A stretch of 64,000 nucleotides of DNA, taken from assembly GCF_003335105.1 (NCBI RefSeq), contig NZ_QFWQ01000009.1, forward strand, positions 1 to 64,000, written 5' to 3'. Shown piece after piece: positions 38,598 through 47,091 of the stretch. Below the pieces are notes generated by a model that had not been told where the DNA came from, did no database searches, and worked only from the letters and a program-made list of their open reading frames with translations. Each line of letters opens with the position of its first letter. Position 1 is the stretch's first letter. Source of the stretch: Rhodanobacter denitrificans. GTDB taxonomy: Bacteria; Pseudomonadota; Gammaproteobacteria; Xanthomonadales; Rhodanobacteraceae. Made by a program: the position numbers and the translations under genes.

Positions 38598-38632
38598 AGT
38601 GTTCTAATTATACTATTCATAAACCTCCGTCA
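38596..38632 (-). promoter_or_regulatory. Candidate promoter and operator of abiE
   Basis: On the minus strand TTGACG is followed after 15 bp by TATAAT (38607-38612). ATAGT (38596-38600) and ACTAT (38612-38616) form an inverted repeat around the -10, a fit for AbiEi autorepression. The -10 lies only about ten bases from the ATG, so the mRNA would be leaderless. Confidence 0.5.
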
Positions 38633-38766
38633 AGATGTCGTAGTTTAAATTTCGCGTAAAATAGTTATCCAGAGTGATCTTTTCAGGATAAAAACAAACC
38701 ACGCGCTGCTTCAAGCAACTGCCTGCCGCGAAGCGCCTTGCCCGAGACATGGCGCCTTGGCATAAA

Positions 38767-38794
38767 TGGGCCATTTGGGCCATTTTGGGTACCA
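38767..38794 (+). promoter_or_regulatory. Three tandem TGG-CCA elements
   Basis: TGGGCCA (38767-38773), TGGGCCA (38776-38782) and TGGGTACCA (38786-38794) repeat every 9-10 bp just before a Phd-like antitoxin start. They look like an autoregulatory operator array. Confidence 0.4.
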
Positions 38795-38821
38795 TGGACC
38801 AGGATCGACGCAGGAGACCCC

Positions 38822-39082
38822 GTGTCCTTTGCCACAAAATCCGATGCAATCGATGCCCGGCGGAAGATCCCGGCGTCCGATGTGAAGAAGCTTGGCTGGC
38901 GCGGCGTGATGCGCGATGTCCAGAAGAGCGGGCGCGTCGTGGCGACCAATCACGATGCGCCTGAGGCGGTCACCCGCAGGACGCAAAGCGCGGACGCAAA
39001 GCGCGGACGCTTGCGCGAGGCGTGCGTACAGCATGGGGTTGCGGGCATGGAAATACAGATTGGCGTACTGATGCAACCGTAG
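38822..39082 (+). pseudogene. Phd/YefM-like antitoxin fragment with replaced C-terminus
   Basis: An 86-residue frame from the GTG at 38822, with AGGAGA four bases upstream. The first 50 residues look like a Phd-type antitoxin: KIPASDVKKLGWRGVMRDV, then GRVVATNHDAPEAV, where families normally continue into a strand beginning with Ile or Leu. After PEAV the frame instead runs antisense through a DarT-like remnant and a 13-bp duplication, giving basic residues with no similarity. A partner toxin gene is not adjacent. The DNA-binding half may still be translated and functional, so the gene is partial rather than fully dead. Confidence 0.5.
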
Positions 39083-39280
39083 TGCGCCGGGAACCTGTTT
39101 TCAGTCGCGGCGTTCCTGAACCTCCGCCATGGCGACAGAGGCGTGCGGCAGCCTGGCTGTCGATTCGTACGAGAGAATGCCGTGAGCCAGGACCGAAAGG
39201 ATATTGCCCATCGGCATGATGCAGTGCAGTTCGATGATGCGTGGGTCCACGCTGCAGGTCACTCCCGAAGGGTGCCTCAT
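38966..39280 (-). pseudogene. DarT-like (DUF4433) toxin remnant
   Basis: Translating the minus strand from the ATG at 39280 gives NILSVLAHGILSYEST, LPHASVAMAEVQERR, an in-frame TGA, then VPGALRLHQYANLYFHARN and PMLYAR. These match the N-terminal half of DUF4433 (DarT-type ADP-ribosyltransferase) proteins in order. A tandem 13-bp duplication (GGACGCAAAGCGC on the plus strand, around 38981-39006) shifts the frame. Removing one copy restores LCVLRV, which the family also has there. The rest of the toxin is missing. The left end is approximate. I see no DarG partner nearby. Confidence 0.6.
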
Positions 39281-39626
39281 TGTGCCCTAGCGGTTGAGCA
39301 TGACGTCAATTCGGAAAGGAAGCCGAGCCGGGGGAATCGATTGCGGACCCGGTGCTGATCCTGGCCCTGCCCGAAGGGAAGGACCTTCTCCCGGACACGG
39401 TCGCCGCCCAGGCGACGCCCGACTGGGTCAGGCCACTGATCGAAGCAGTCCTGATCGAATATGGGTAGACACGCCGTTCGTATGACGCGTAGTTGCGTAC
39501 CTCCGATCTCGTGAGCCCACAAGGGTGGAGGAATAAAGTCGCAACGGGCGCCGGTCCCTCGACTTGCTTGCCGTCGAGGCGTCCGGTGTGGAAGTCCCCA
39601 ACTCGTACCTACTTGGCAGCCTCCGA
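39281..39626. other. 346-bp region with only gene debris
   Basis: The plus strand holds a stop-bounded frame (39304-39468) ending in DWVRPLIEAVLIEYG and a stop. It has coding-like composition but no start and no family I recognise. It may be the 3' end of a deleted gene. Confidence 0.35.
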
Positions 39627-39911
39627 TCAGCGCCTGCCCTTGCTTCGCCCCTTGAAATTGGCAATCAGCTGCGCAAGTTCGTCGTCTTCGGCATAGAAGT
39701 AGGCCACCGGCAGCTTGAGGACCGCTGCGAGGCGTTGCAGGGTCTGCAGATCGGGCTGGTGTACGCCTGTTTCGTAGCGGTTGACGCGCGTGCTGGCGAC
39801 GAATTCGTCCAAGCCGGCCTTGATGCCCAAGGTGCGTTGTGAGATGTCGAGGGCTTCGCGTGCCTCGCGCAGCCGACGGCTATATACGGGGAGCGGGCCC
39901 TTCTCAGCCAC
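39627..39911 (-). CDS. XRE-family transcriptional regulator (copy 1)
   Basis: A 94-residue protein from a GTG at 39911, with an N-terminal helix-turn-helix of the Cro/XRE type (YSRRLREAREALDISQRTLG through VNRYETGVHQPDLQTLQRL) and a short acidic then basic tail. It is clearly paralogous to the next regulator (40166-40486); both share the RLREAR, RYETG and YFYAEDDE/YFYIEDDE segments. An ACTACG-N5-CGTAGT palindrome lies 61 bp upstream and also before the second copy, so both probably read the same operator. Confidence 0.85.
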   Translation of the reverse strand: MAEKGPLPVYSRRLREAREALDISQRTLGIKAGLDEFVASTRVNRYETGVHQPDLQTLQRLAAVLKLPVAYFYAEDDELAQLIANFKGRSKGRR

Positions 39912-39927
39912 GGGCGCATGTGTCTTG

Positions 39928-39947
39928 AGCTTCCATGTAGGGAAGCT
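39928..39947 (-). repeat. 20-bp inverted repeat in the leader of XRE copy 1
   Basis: AGCTTCC, six bases, GGAAGCT, located 17 bases upstream of the GTG start. It could form an mRNA hairpin or be a second operator type. Confidence 0.4.
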
Positions 39948-39971
39948 TCCGGATACATGTGGGAATGTGAT

Positions 39972-39988
39972 ACTACGGTAAACGTAGT
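39972..39988. promoter_or_regulatory. XRE operator O1, ACTACG-N5-CGTAGT
   Basis: A perfect 17-bp odd-centred palindrome upstream of XRE copy 1, overlapping a minus-strand TAGTAT that could be its -10. The half-site is identical to that of O2. Confidence 0.65.
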
Positions 39989-40165
39989 GATCTTCTGGCC
40001 TGCCGAGAAGCTCCGCTGGGAGGCGCTGGGACTCGTTTGGTCAAGTGGGCATGATGGCCGCCACGGCCGGCGATCGCATGGCGGTCTTACTTCTCAAGCA
40101 TGTCGCTTACGCGTGGGCATGATTCAAGCCAGGAGGATGGCGAGAGCCTGCTCCCGACGGCGGCT

Positions 40166-40486
40166 CTACTTTCCCTTCAGCTTTCTCTCGATCGCCTCTT
40201 TCAGCTTGACCGGCTTATCGCTGCGCGAAGCTTCCGCGATCAGTCGCGCTTCCTCGTCGTCCTCGATGTAGAAATATTTCAAAGGCAGTGCCAAAGCCTT
40301 GGCGAACAATTTCTGCAGTCCAAGTTTCACTTCGTGCTTGCCCGTCTCGTAGCGGCTGACGCGGCTGCCCGCTACTGACTGATCAAGCCTCGCCGCTATC
40401 CCCAGCTTCTCCTGAGATAAGCCATAGCTATTCCGTGCCTCGCGTAGGCGGCGGCCGTAGATGTTTGCCGGGCACTTTTCGGTCAT
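40166..40486 (-). CDS. XRE-family transcriptional regulator (copy 2)
   Basis: A 106-residue Cro/XRE-type regulator starting at an ATG: helix-turn-helix in YGRRLREARNSYGLSQEKLG through SRYETGKHEVKLGLQKL, then the YFYIEDDEEARLI segment and a Lys-rich C-terminal helix. It is divergent from the lasso-linked TonB-dependent receptor; two copies of the CTACG-N5-CGTAG palindrome lie between them. It probably represses itself and could control the receptor. Shared domain layout with copy 1 points to a duplicated regulator pair that may cross-regulate. Confidence 0.87.
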   Translation of the reverse strand: MTEKCPANIYGRRLREARNSYGLSQEKLGIAARLDQSVAGSRVSRYETGKHEVKLGLQKLFAKALALPLKYFYIEDDEEARLIAEASRSDKPVKLKEAIERKLKGK

Positions 40487-40490
40487 AGGC

Positions 40491-40510
40491 GCATATCAGT
40501 TTCGATATGC
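40491..40510 (-). repeat. 20-bp inverted repeat in the leader of XRE copy 2
   Basis: GCATATC, six bases, GATATGC, ending five bases upstream of the ATG. It has the same geometry (7-6-7) as the repeat before XRE copy 1 but a different sequence. Confidence 0.4.
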
Positions 40511-40541
40511 AGCAGCTTCCCGACGGGCGCTTGACATTGAT

Positions 40542-40584
40542 ACTACGTAAAACGTAGTGTTAACAAAGCTACGTTTATCGTAGC
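40542..40584. promoter_or_regulatory. XRE operators O2 and O3 between regulator and lasso receptor
   Basis: ACTACG-N5-CGTAGT (40542-40558) and GCTACG-N5-CGTAGC (40568-40584) are centred 26 bp apart. A plus-strand TTGACA (40531-40536) lies immediately left and a minus-strand TAGTAT overlaps O2, so binding would affect both directions. Confidence 0.65.
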
Positions 40585-40762
40585 CATGGGGCTTTTTGCT
40601 GGCGATCTGGTGCAAATGCAATCCAGCCGGAGCCGGTGAGGGGTGAAGACAGACGTGGCGGCTTAGCTGGCGGCAGGTTTGTACGCGCTGAGAAGCGCGT
40701 TTCGAGCCTGTGATCAAGCAGCGACCGGCAACGCGTCAATCAGGGGAAAGCAAAGGATCAGC

Positions 40763-43168
40763 ATGAAGACAAACACGCTACGCAACGCCATTTCCATCGC
40801 CTTGTTCGCGGCCGCTGCCGGCGCTAACGGGTGGGCCGTTGCCCAAGACGCCACGACAGGCACGGCCACGCAGGGTAGGGCGTCGGTGGCCAAGGCGTCG
40901 ACTAGGACGCAACAAAAAAAACCGACCGACAAGTCCGCGGCCCCAGCGGCCATCAATCTGCAGACCGTGACCGTGACCGTCACCGGCACGCGCATCCGCG
41001 GCGGCACCACGCCCTCACCGGTCATTACGATCGGTAGCGAGCAGATCCAGCAAGAAGGTTTCACCGACCTCGGCGAGGTCATCCGCAGCGTGCCGCAGAA
41101 CTTCTCTGGTGGGCAGAACCCGGGCGTGATCGGTACTACCGGTGGCATTGGCAATGGGGATTTCACTGGCGGCTCCGCGTTGGACCTGCGCGGATTGGGT
41201 CCCGACGCATCGTTGACGCTGCTCAATGGGCACCGTCTGGTCTATGACGGGTATTCCCAGGGGCTGGACATCAGCGCCATTCCGGTTGAGGCGGTCGAAC
41301 GCTTGGAAATTGTCCCGGATGGTGCATCGGCTATCTACGGCTCGGATGCGGTGGGCGGTGTGGCCAATGTGATCCTCAAGCGCGATTTCGATGGGGTGAC
41401 CTTGGGGGCGCGCTACGGCGGCGCGACCGAAGGCGGGCTGGCAACGCGGGAGTACACCGCGACCGCCGGCACCACCTGGGCGAGCGGTGGGTTGATCGCA
41501 ACTTTCAAGGATGTGGATGTCGATCCCATCTATGCGCGCCAGCGCAGTTACACCCGGTATCTGATCGACCCGTATACGATTTACAACGGCAGCAACTTGC
41601 GTAGTGGTCTAGTCAGCGTGCACCAGTCGATGGGCGACGTGGCCGAATTGCGACTTGACGCGCTCAGGACCGAGCGTGACACGACGGAATACTTAGGCCT
41701 GACGGCCAATTCCTATAACCGCTATAACCCGAGTACGTCGATCGGGTTGATCTCGCCAAGTGTCGAATTTTTTCTTCGAAATGACTGGTCCATCACTCTC
41801 GGTGGAACGTACGGCAAGGACGACACCATCTTTGCGAGCCATCTCGTGTCGGCGGCGGGAAGCAGACTCACAACCCAGACGTGTTACTGCAACGAAGGCC
41901 GCTCTTGGGAGCTCGGCGCCGAGGGTCCGCTGTTCCCGGCGGGGGGAGGGGAGGCACGCCTGGCCGTCGGTATCGGGTCGCGGACAAACAAATTCCGGAC
42001 TGTGCCAAAGGTGTCCGGAAGCGCTTACGGCGGCGAGGAACAGGCGCGGTTCGCCTACGCCGAGCTGAGTGTTCCGTTTGTTTCGCCTGCCTCGGATATT
42101 CCAGGCGTTCATCGCCTGGAGTTCAGTGCTGCGATGCGTGGCGAGGAATACGCTAGTTTTGGCCGGGTAGCCACGCCGAAGCTCGGGGTGATCTACGACC
42201 CCACCGCCGACGTCACGTTCAAGACCTCTTGGGGAAAATCGTTTAAGGCACCCACGCTGCTGCAGCGCTACCAGAGCAAGGTCGCCTACCTGTGGAAAGC
42301 TTCCGCGGTAGGCGCGGGCGGCAGTCCCGCCGATGCGACCGCATTGGAGTCCTATGGTGGTAACACCGACTTGGGTGCTGAGCGGGCGCGGACCTGGACG
42401 GCCTCGTTGGCCCTGCATCCGGAAGCATTACCGGGGCTCGATGCCGAACTAACCTGGTTCGACATCGATTACACCGACCGGGTGGTTGAACCGCTCATCA
42501 CCCGGCAGGCGCTGAGTAATCCAGCCTATGCGGGCTTTGTGAATCGGTCGCCGACGCCCGAGCAGGTTCAGGATCTTCTCGCCGTCTACAACAGCGCCTT
42601 CTACAACCTATCCGGCGTCGCCTATGACCCGAGCAAAGTGGTGGCGATTATCCACGACCAGTACGTGAATGCGGCACGGCAGCGGATCAAGGGTCTCGAT
42701 CTGTCCGGTTTGTACCGCTTCGATCTTGGCGGAGGACAACTGACGGTGCGTGGATCGGCCAGTTGGCTCGACAGTGCACAGACGACCAGCGCCGGCCAAC
42801 CCAAACAAGCGCTCGCTGGCACTGCCTTCAATCCGGCCCGGCTCAATAGCCGTGTCGGTGCAGTGTGGACATCGGGAGGTTTCAGCGCGTCGGGCTTCGT
42901 CAACTACACCGGCGGCGTGACCAACCGTCTTGCGACGATGACGGAGAAGACCGCGTCGTTCACCACGCTGGATAGCACAATCAACTACGACCTCGGTGAG
43001 CGTGCTGGCCCCTTATCGGGGCTGACGCTCGGTTTGTCGGTGCAGAACCTGCTGAATCGCGCGCCTCCGCTTTATACCTCGGCGGTGGCGATTTTTGTGC
43101 CGTACGACGCTACCAACTACTCGGCGATCGGGCGTTTCGTCAGCGTCTCGGTCTCCAAGCACTGGTAG
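40763..43168 (+). CDS. TonB-dependent receptor of the lasso peptide locus
   Basis: An 801-residue outer-membrane receptor. The signal peptide ends near GWAVAQ (about residue 30). A basic, Ala-rich linker leads to the plug domain: VTVTGTRIRGGTTPSPVITI, SALDLRGLGPDASLTLLNGHRL and GASAIYGSDAVGGVANVIL. A beta-barrel follows, though it ends in VSVSKHW rather than a terminal Phe. The ATG at 40763 has AGGA six bases upstream. Placed directly before the isopeptidase gene (9-bp gap), it probably imports the matured lasso peptide or a metal complex of it; this pairing is common in proteobacterial lasso clusters. Confidence 0.93.
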   Translation: MKTNTLRNAISIALFAAAAGANGWAVAQDATTGTATQGRASVAKASTRTQQKKPTDKSAAPAAINLQTVTVTVTGTRIRGGTTPSPVITIGSEQIQQEGFTDLGEVIRSVPQNFSGGQNPGVIGTTGGIGNGDFTGGSALDLRGLGPDASLTLLNGHRLVYDGYSQGLDISAIPVEAVERLEIVPDGASAIYGSDAVGGVANVILKRDFDGVTLGARYGGATEGGLATREYTATAGTTWASGGLIATFKDVDVDPIYARQRSYTRYLIDPYTIYNGSNLRSGLVSVHQSMGDVAELRLDALRTERDTTEYLGLTANSYNRYNPSTSIGLISPSVEFFLRNDWSITLGGTYGKDDTIFASHLVSAAGSRLTTQTCYCNEGRSWELGAEGPLFPAGGGEARLAVGIGSRTNKFRTVPKVSGSAYGGEEQARFAYAELSVPFVSPASDIPGVHRLEFSAAMRGEEYASFGRVATPKLGVIYDPTADVTFKTSWGKSFKAPTLLQRYQSKVAYLWKASAVGAGGSPADATALESYGGNTDLGAERARTWTASLALHPEALPGLDAELTWFDIDYTDRVVEPLITRQALSNPAYAGFVNRSPTPEQVQDLLAVYNSAFYNLSGVAYDPSKVVAIIHDQYVNAARQRIKGLDLSGLYRFDLGGGQLTVRGSASWLDSAQTTSAGQPKQALAGTAFNPARLNSRVGAVWTSGGFSASGFVNYTGGVTNRLATMTEKTASFTTLDSTINYDLGERAGPLSGLTLGLSVQNLLNRAPPLYTSAVAIFVPYDATNYSAIGRFVSVSVSKHW

Positions 43169-43177
43169 GGGTAGATC

Positions 43178-45358
43178 ATGAATCTTTCTTTATCGACCGG
43201 CCTCGAGGACGGTTGTGCCGACGGGGTGCGTCTGGATTCCTCGACAAGGAAGCTCCCTACGTGTTGGGTTTCGGCGTTTGCATTTATCGTACTGGTCGCG
43301 GCTGCCGTCGGGTTGCTGCATGCGGAAACGATTTCGCCGCGGCGCCTGTTGGAGGTTACCGATCTGAGTAACCCGGTGATCTCGCCCAGTGGACGGTACG
43401 TGGCCTTCCGGGCCGAGCAGGCATCGATCGAACGCAACATGTACGACACTACTTGGTATGTGCAAGCCCTTGATGGGAAGTCTCCGCTGCTTCGTGTGGC
43501 GGATGGCGGTGCGCCGTTGCGCGACTACCTCAGCGGTATCGTGCTGTCATCACAGGCCGTATGGTCGCCGGATGGAAAGTGGATCTACTATCGCGCCCGC
43601 CTCGATGGCCGCGTCTCCGTCTGGCGCGCCGCAGCGAATGGTTCCGGGGCTCGCGCGGTGACACCGGACCCGGCAGACGTGCGGGATTTCAAGCTGAGCG
43701 GTGATGGGCAAACGCTCACATATAGCGTCGGTCCGACACGGGAAGACGTCATCGCCGCCGAAGAGTCCGAGTACGATCGTGGCATTCGCATCGATGACTC
43801 GGTGTTTATCGCTGACGGGCTGTTCCGGTCGAGCAAAGTCAATGGGCGACCGACTACGCTGCGGTTCCTGGGAGGATGGTTTTCGCTCGGGCCCTTGCTG
43901 GCAAAAGAGCCGGGCCGTTGGAAGTCTGTCGACTTGGCAACGATGACAACCCGAGACCTGTCCGCATCGGAGCGGCCGGCGCGTCCGCTGACGCCGGCCG
44001 ATCTTTCGCCCGATCTGCCGGCGGCGCCGACCAAGATCGCCCAGCATCCAGACGATGGACGCATCGCGGTACTGTTGCCCGGGCGTAAGGACAAGAGTCT
44101 GCTGATGAGCCGGTATGTCGAGTTGGCCATGCTGCCGGACAGACATGCTTCGCGTCCGATTCGTTGCATAGCCAAGCTATGCCGTCATAGAGACATTACG
44201 GATATCCAATGGCGGACCGGGAGCGATGAGATCCTGTTCACGACCATCGACAACGCTAAGGCCCAGTCAGTCTATGGGTGGAATGTCGCCACGGACACGG
44301 TGCGGCCGATCGTGCTTTCCAATGGGCTGCTCAGCGGAAGCCAGCTCTACTGGGATAGCCCCTGCACGCTGTCAGCCGATACGCTGGTGTGCATCGCGGC
44401 CGAGGCCGACCATCCGCCGCATCTCGAGGCGATTGATGTAGCCAGTGGTCATCGGCGGATCTTATTCGCGCCGAATAAGGGGCTGGAGGCCGATATCTTG
44501 GCCATGGCGCCGGCAAAATTGATCCGTTGGAAGGACGCGCAGGGTAGGGAGTTCACCGGCCAGCTCTTCGAGGCGCGCGGCGCACGTACCGGCCATCCAC
44601 CACCGTTGTTCGTGACGTTCTATAGCTGTTATGGCTTTCTGCGCGGCGGGGTGGGTAATGAGTGGCCACTTGCCACCCTGGCCGAGGGTGGCATCTCGGC
44701 GCTCTGCATAAATGCGCTTCCGGGTTTTCAACTGGATACCGTGGCACATTACGATCAGGGACGCGCGGCCATAGAGAGCGTTGTGACGCTTCTGTCCGCC
44801 GAGGGGCGCATCGATCGGACGCGCGTTGGCATGGGCGGGCTCAGCTATGGAAGCGAGGTGACGTTGTGGACGCTGGCACATTCAGATGTGGTGAGTGCTG
44901 CGTCCGTCAGCGGCACTTCGGTGACGCCGACTTATTACCTGTTCAACAGTCTGCAGGACGCCTTCCGTCCCACCCTTCGGAAACTGTGGCAGCTTGGCGC
45001 GCCGAACGAAACACCTAAGCGGTGGAAGGAAGTCTCGCCCGTGTATCAACTCGATAGGATCCGGGCGCCGATCCTGTTCCAGATGCCCGAGCGGGAATAC
45101 CGGATGACCCTAGACTATGCGCTGCCCCTGATGCGCAGGCATCAGGCGGACATTTACGCATTTCCGGACGAGACCCATGTCAAGTTCCAGCCCAAGCACA
45201 AGTTGGCTGTGTACGAGCGTAACGTCGACTGGTTCCGTTTCTGGCTGCAAGACTATGAAGATCCCAGTCCGGACAGGGCCGGGCAATACCGTATCTGGCG
45301 TGGAATGAAGAAGGCCGCAAAAAGTCGTTTTGGTGCGGGCGCTCACGATGGATCGTGA
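43178..45358 (+). CDS. Lasso peptide isopeptidase (S9 prolyl-oligopeptidase fold)
   Basis: A 726-residue enzyme predicted to open the macrolactam ring of threaded lasso peptides, like Atxe2 of the astexin cluster. It has an N-terminal hydrophobic signal or anchor (about residues 32-49), a beta-propeller (residues 60-400; VISPSGRYVAFRAE is a typical blade) and a C-terminal alpha/beta hydrolase. The nucleophile Ser is in MGGLSYGSEV and the His in DETHVKF; FYSCYGFLRGGVGNEWPLA is the segment typical of isopeptidases. It follows the receptor by nine bases. Its 3' end overlaps the 3' end of the cyclase gene on the other strand by 16 bp. Confidence 0.9.
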   Translation: MNLSLSTGLEDGCADGVRLDSSTRKLPTCWVSAFAFIVLVAAAVGLLHAETISPRRLLEVTDLSNPVISPSGRYVAFRAEQASIERNMYDTTWYVQALDGKSPLLRVADGGAPLRDYLSGIVLSSQAVWSPDGKWIYYRARLDGRVSVWRAAANGSGARAVTPDPADVRDFKLSGDGQTLTYSVGPTREDVIAAEESEYDRGIRIDDSVFIADGLFRSSKVNGRPTTLRFLGGWFSLGPLLAKEPGRWKSVDLATMTTRDLSASERPARPLTPADLSPDLPAAPTKIAQHPDDGRIAVLLPGRKDKSLLMSRYVELAMLPDRHASRPIRCIAKLCRHRDITDIQWRTGSDEILFTTIDNAKAQSVYGWNVATDTVRPIVLSNGLLSGSQLYWDSPCTLSADTLVCIAAEADHPPHLEAIDVASGHRRILFAPNKGLEADILAMAPAKLIRWKDAQGREFTGQLFEARGARTGHPPPLFVTFYSCYGFLRGGVGNEWPLATLAEGGISALCINALPGFQLDTVAHYDQGRAAIESVVTLLSAEGRIDRTRVGMGGLSYGSEVTLWTLAHSDVVSAASVSGTSVTPTYYLFNSLQDAFRPTLRKLWQLGAPNETPKRWKEVSPVYQLDRIRAPILFQMPEREYRMTLDYALPLMRRHQADIYAFPDETHVKFQPKHKLAVYERNVDWFRFWLQDYEDPSPDRAGQYRIWRGMKKAAKSRFGAGAHDGS

Positions 45359-47091
45359 CCTTGTTGACGCACCCAGTTCTCGGCCGCACACAGATCGAAG
45401 AGGCGAAGAAACGACAGGTCCCGAGGTGCAAGGTCTTTGGCGAAGAAATCCGCCAATGCGGAGCGGTCGAGCAGATCATGTGCACACAATTGCCCGCCTT
45501 CTAGGAATTCGCGGATCTTCAACTTGTTGCGCATATAGATGGCAGCCATATAGCCCGTGTACGAGCCCTTGCTGCGTCGATCGAGAATGGTTCGTGGTAG
45601 CAGATCGGCGAAGGCTTGGCGGGCGACGGTGCGGTTTCGACCGCCAGCGATCCACATCCAGGTCGGGACGTTAAGGCAGGCTTCCATGACGGGTTGAGAC
45701 AGCAGTGGAAAATGCGTTGAGTGCCCCGCGGCGCGAAGTGTGGCGTCCCTGAATAGCTGAGTCCCGACCAAGTCATGAATTCTCTCGCGATCGCCGGGTA
45801 ATGCATTCGGGGGTGCTTCCATCCAGGGATGATGCTCCGGCACCGTGGTCACCCAAGCTGGGTTGAGCAGGGTGCGGTCCTCTTTCCAAGCCGTATGTGG
45901 CCGACGCAGCAATTTCTTGAGAGCCAATCGACTGGCCTTAAAGACCGTGCATTCGTGAAGGGTTGCAAGGTCTCCGATGGCGGCGATACCTGCCATGGTG
46001 CCGCATTCCCTGAACGCATCGGCGGCAGGCGCAGCGGTCTTCAGGTAGCAGAAAACGGTATCGCCACCGTCACCCGAAAAGTAACCATCCACCCCATATA
46101 GGGTACCTACTGCCTCCCAGGCTTCATTGGTGGCATTCTGAAGAATCCCGACTGCAGGAACGACGGACGAGCGCGGTACGGGAAATTCGAAGCGGGCATT
46201 GTTGAACCCAACCTCCACCGGGAAGAGTTCCTGACCCAACGCCTCCGTCACGAGACGGGCGTATGGGCGCTCGTCCGTTCCGGCCACGGGCATGACCAGT
46301 GTGCAAAAGATGGCTCGCGGCAAAGCGTGGCGTAGGCAGGCAGCAACTACGGAGGAATCCAGCCCGCCCGACAGCTCAACCAAAAACCTGTCGTTACTCG
46401 TGGATAAAGCCCTGACCGCGCTGGATACGGCATCTCGGACATCTTCGGCGGCCACATGAGGGTCTGTGTGCCGAATGCCTTTTTCCACGAAGCGCCACGG
46501 CGACCAGGCGGAGCGAACCGAAACATCCCTTCCCTGGCAGGCCAGCATGTTGCCTGGAAGCAATTCCCTGACGCGCTGCAGTGCCGTACGCGCCGTCTTG
46601 AGGTAGGGAAAGGTGAGGCCATGTGCGATGGCCTGCCAGTTTACCTCGCTGCGATAGAGTCCCAGGTCGACTGCAAGGTCGATGTCCGAAGTAATGAAGC
46701 CTTCGCCATCGGCGAGCGAATAGACGCACGGCACAGCGCCAGAAGGGTCGCGTAGCAGAGTGGTCGCCGAGGGGTTGTCGCGGTCGCAAAAAATGGCGAG
46801 GTAGTTGCCCCAAGTGTTTTGCAGCAGGCGACTGGTGAGTTCGCGCACCGAGCCATCGATATCTAGAGGTTGTGAGATGAGCTGGCCGTCTTTGGTAAAA
46901 ACCTGGCCGATGAGCAGACCGTGCCCGTGTATTGTAAGGGTAGGGACATCAATGGAAGCGAAGACCCCGACCGACGCTGATTCAAGCTTGCAGATCATTC
47001 CTTCGGCGCGCAGGAGTCTGTTCAGTTGAAGCGTGTAGTCCGTGCTTCGCTTCAATCTTTCACCGAGAAAAATGATATAGCGGTATTTCAT
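45343..47091 (-). CDS. Lasso cyclase C (asparagine synthetase-like)
   Basis: Adenylates the ring-acceptor side chain of the core peptide and closes the macrolactam with the N-terminal Gly. The 582-residue product has the asparagine synthetase B layout: an N-terminal glutaminase-like domain without the catalytic Cys2 (it starts MKYRYIIFLG), then the synthetase domain with the PP-loop VELSGGLDSSVVAA and the GYFSGDGGDTVFCY motif, and a C-terminal NRTVARQAFADLLPRTILDR segment. Its ATG overlaps the B gene stop by one base, so B and C are coupled. Confidence 0.95.
   Translation of the reverse strand: MKYRYIIFLGERLKRSTDYTLQLNRLLRAEGMICKLESASVGVFASIDVPTLTIHGHGLLIGQVFTKDGQLISQPLDIDGSVRELTSRLLQNTWGNYLAIFCDRDNPSATTLLRDPSGAVPCVYSLADGEGFITSDIDLAVDLGLYRSEVNWQAIAHGLTFPYLKTARTALQRVRELLPGNMLACQGRDVSVRSAWSPWRFVEKGIRHTDPHVAAEDVRDAVSSAVRALSTSNDRFLVELSGGLDSSVVAACLRHALPRAIFCTLVMPVAGTDERPYARLVTEALGQELFPVEVGFNNARFEFPVPRSSVVPAVGILQNATNEAWEAVGTLYGVDGYFSGDGGDTVFCYLKTAAPAADAFRECGTMAGIAAIGDLATLHECTVFKASRLALKKLLRRPHTAWKEDRTLLNPAWVTTVPEHHPWMEAPPNALPGDRERIHDLVGTQLFRDATLRAAGHSTHFPLLSQPVMEACLNVPTWMWIAGGRNRTVARQAFADLLPRTILDRRSKGSYTGYMAAIYMRNKLKIREFLEGGQLCAHDLLDRSALADFFAKDLAPRDLSFLRLFDLCAAENWVRQQGHDPS

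Noticed and set aside
39304-39468. Plus-strand fragment ending DWVRPLIEAVLIEYG
   Set aside because: It looks coding but has no start, no recognisable family and is bounded by a stop; kept only as debris.
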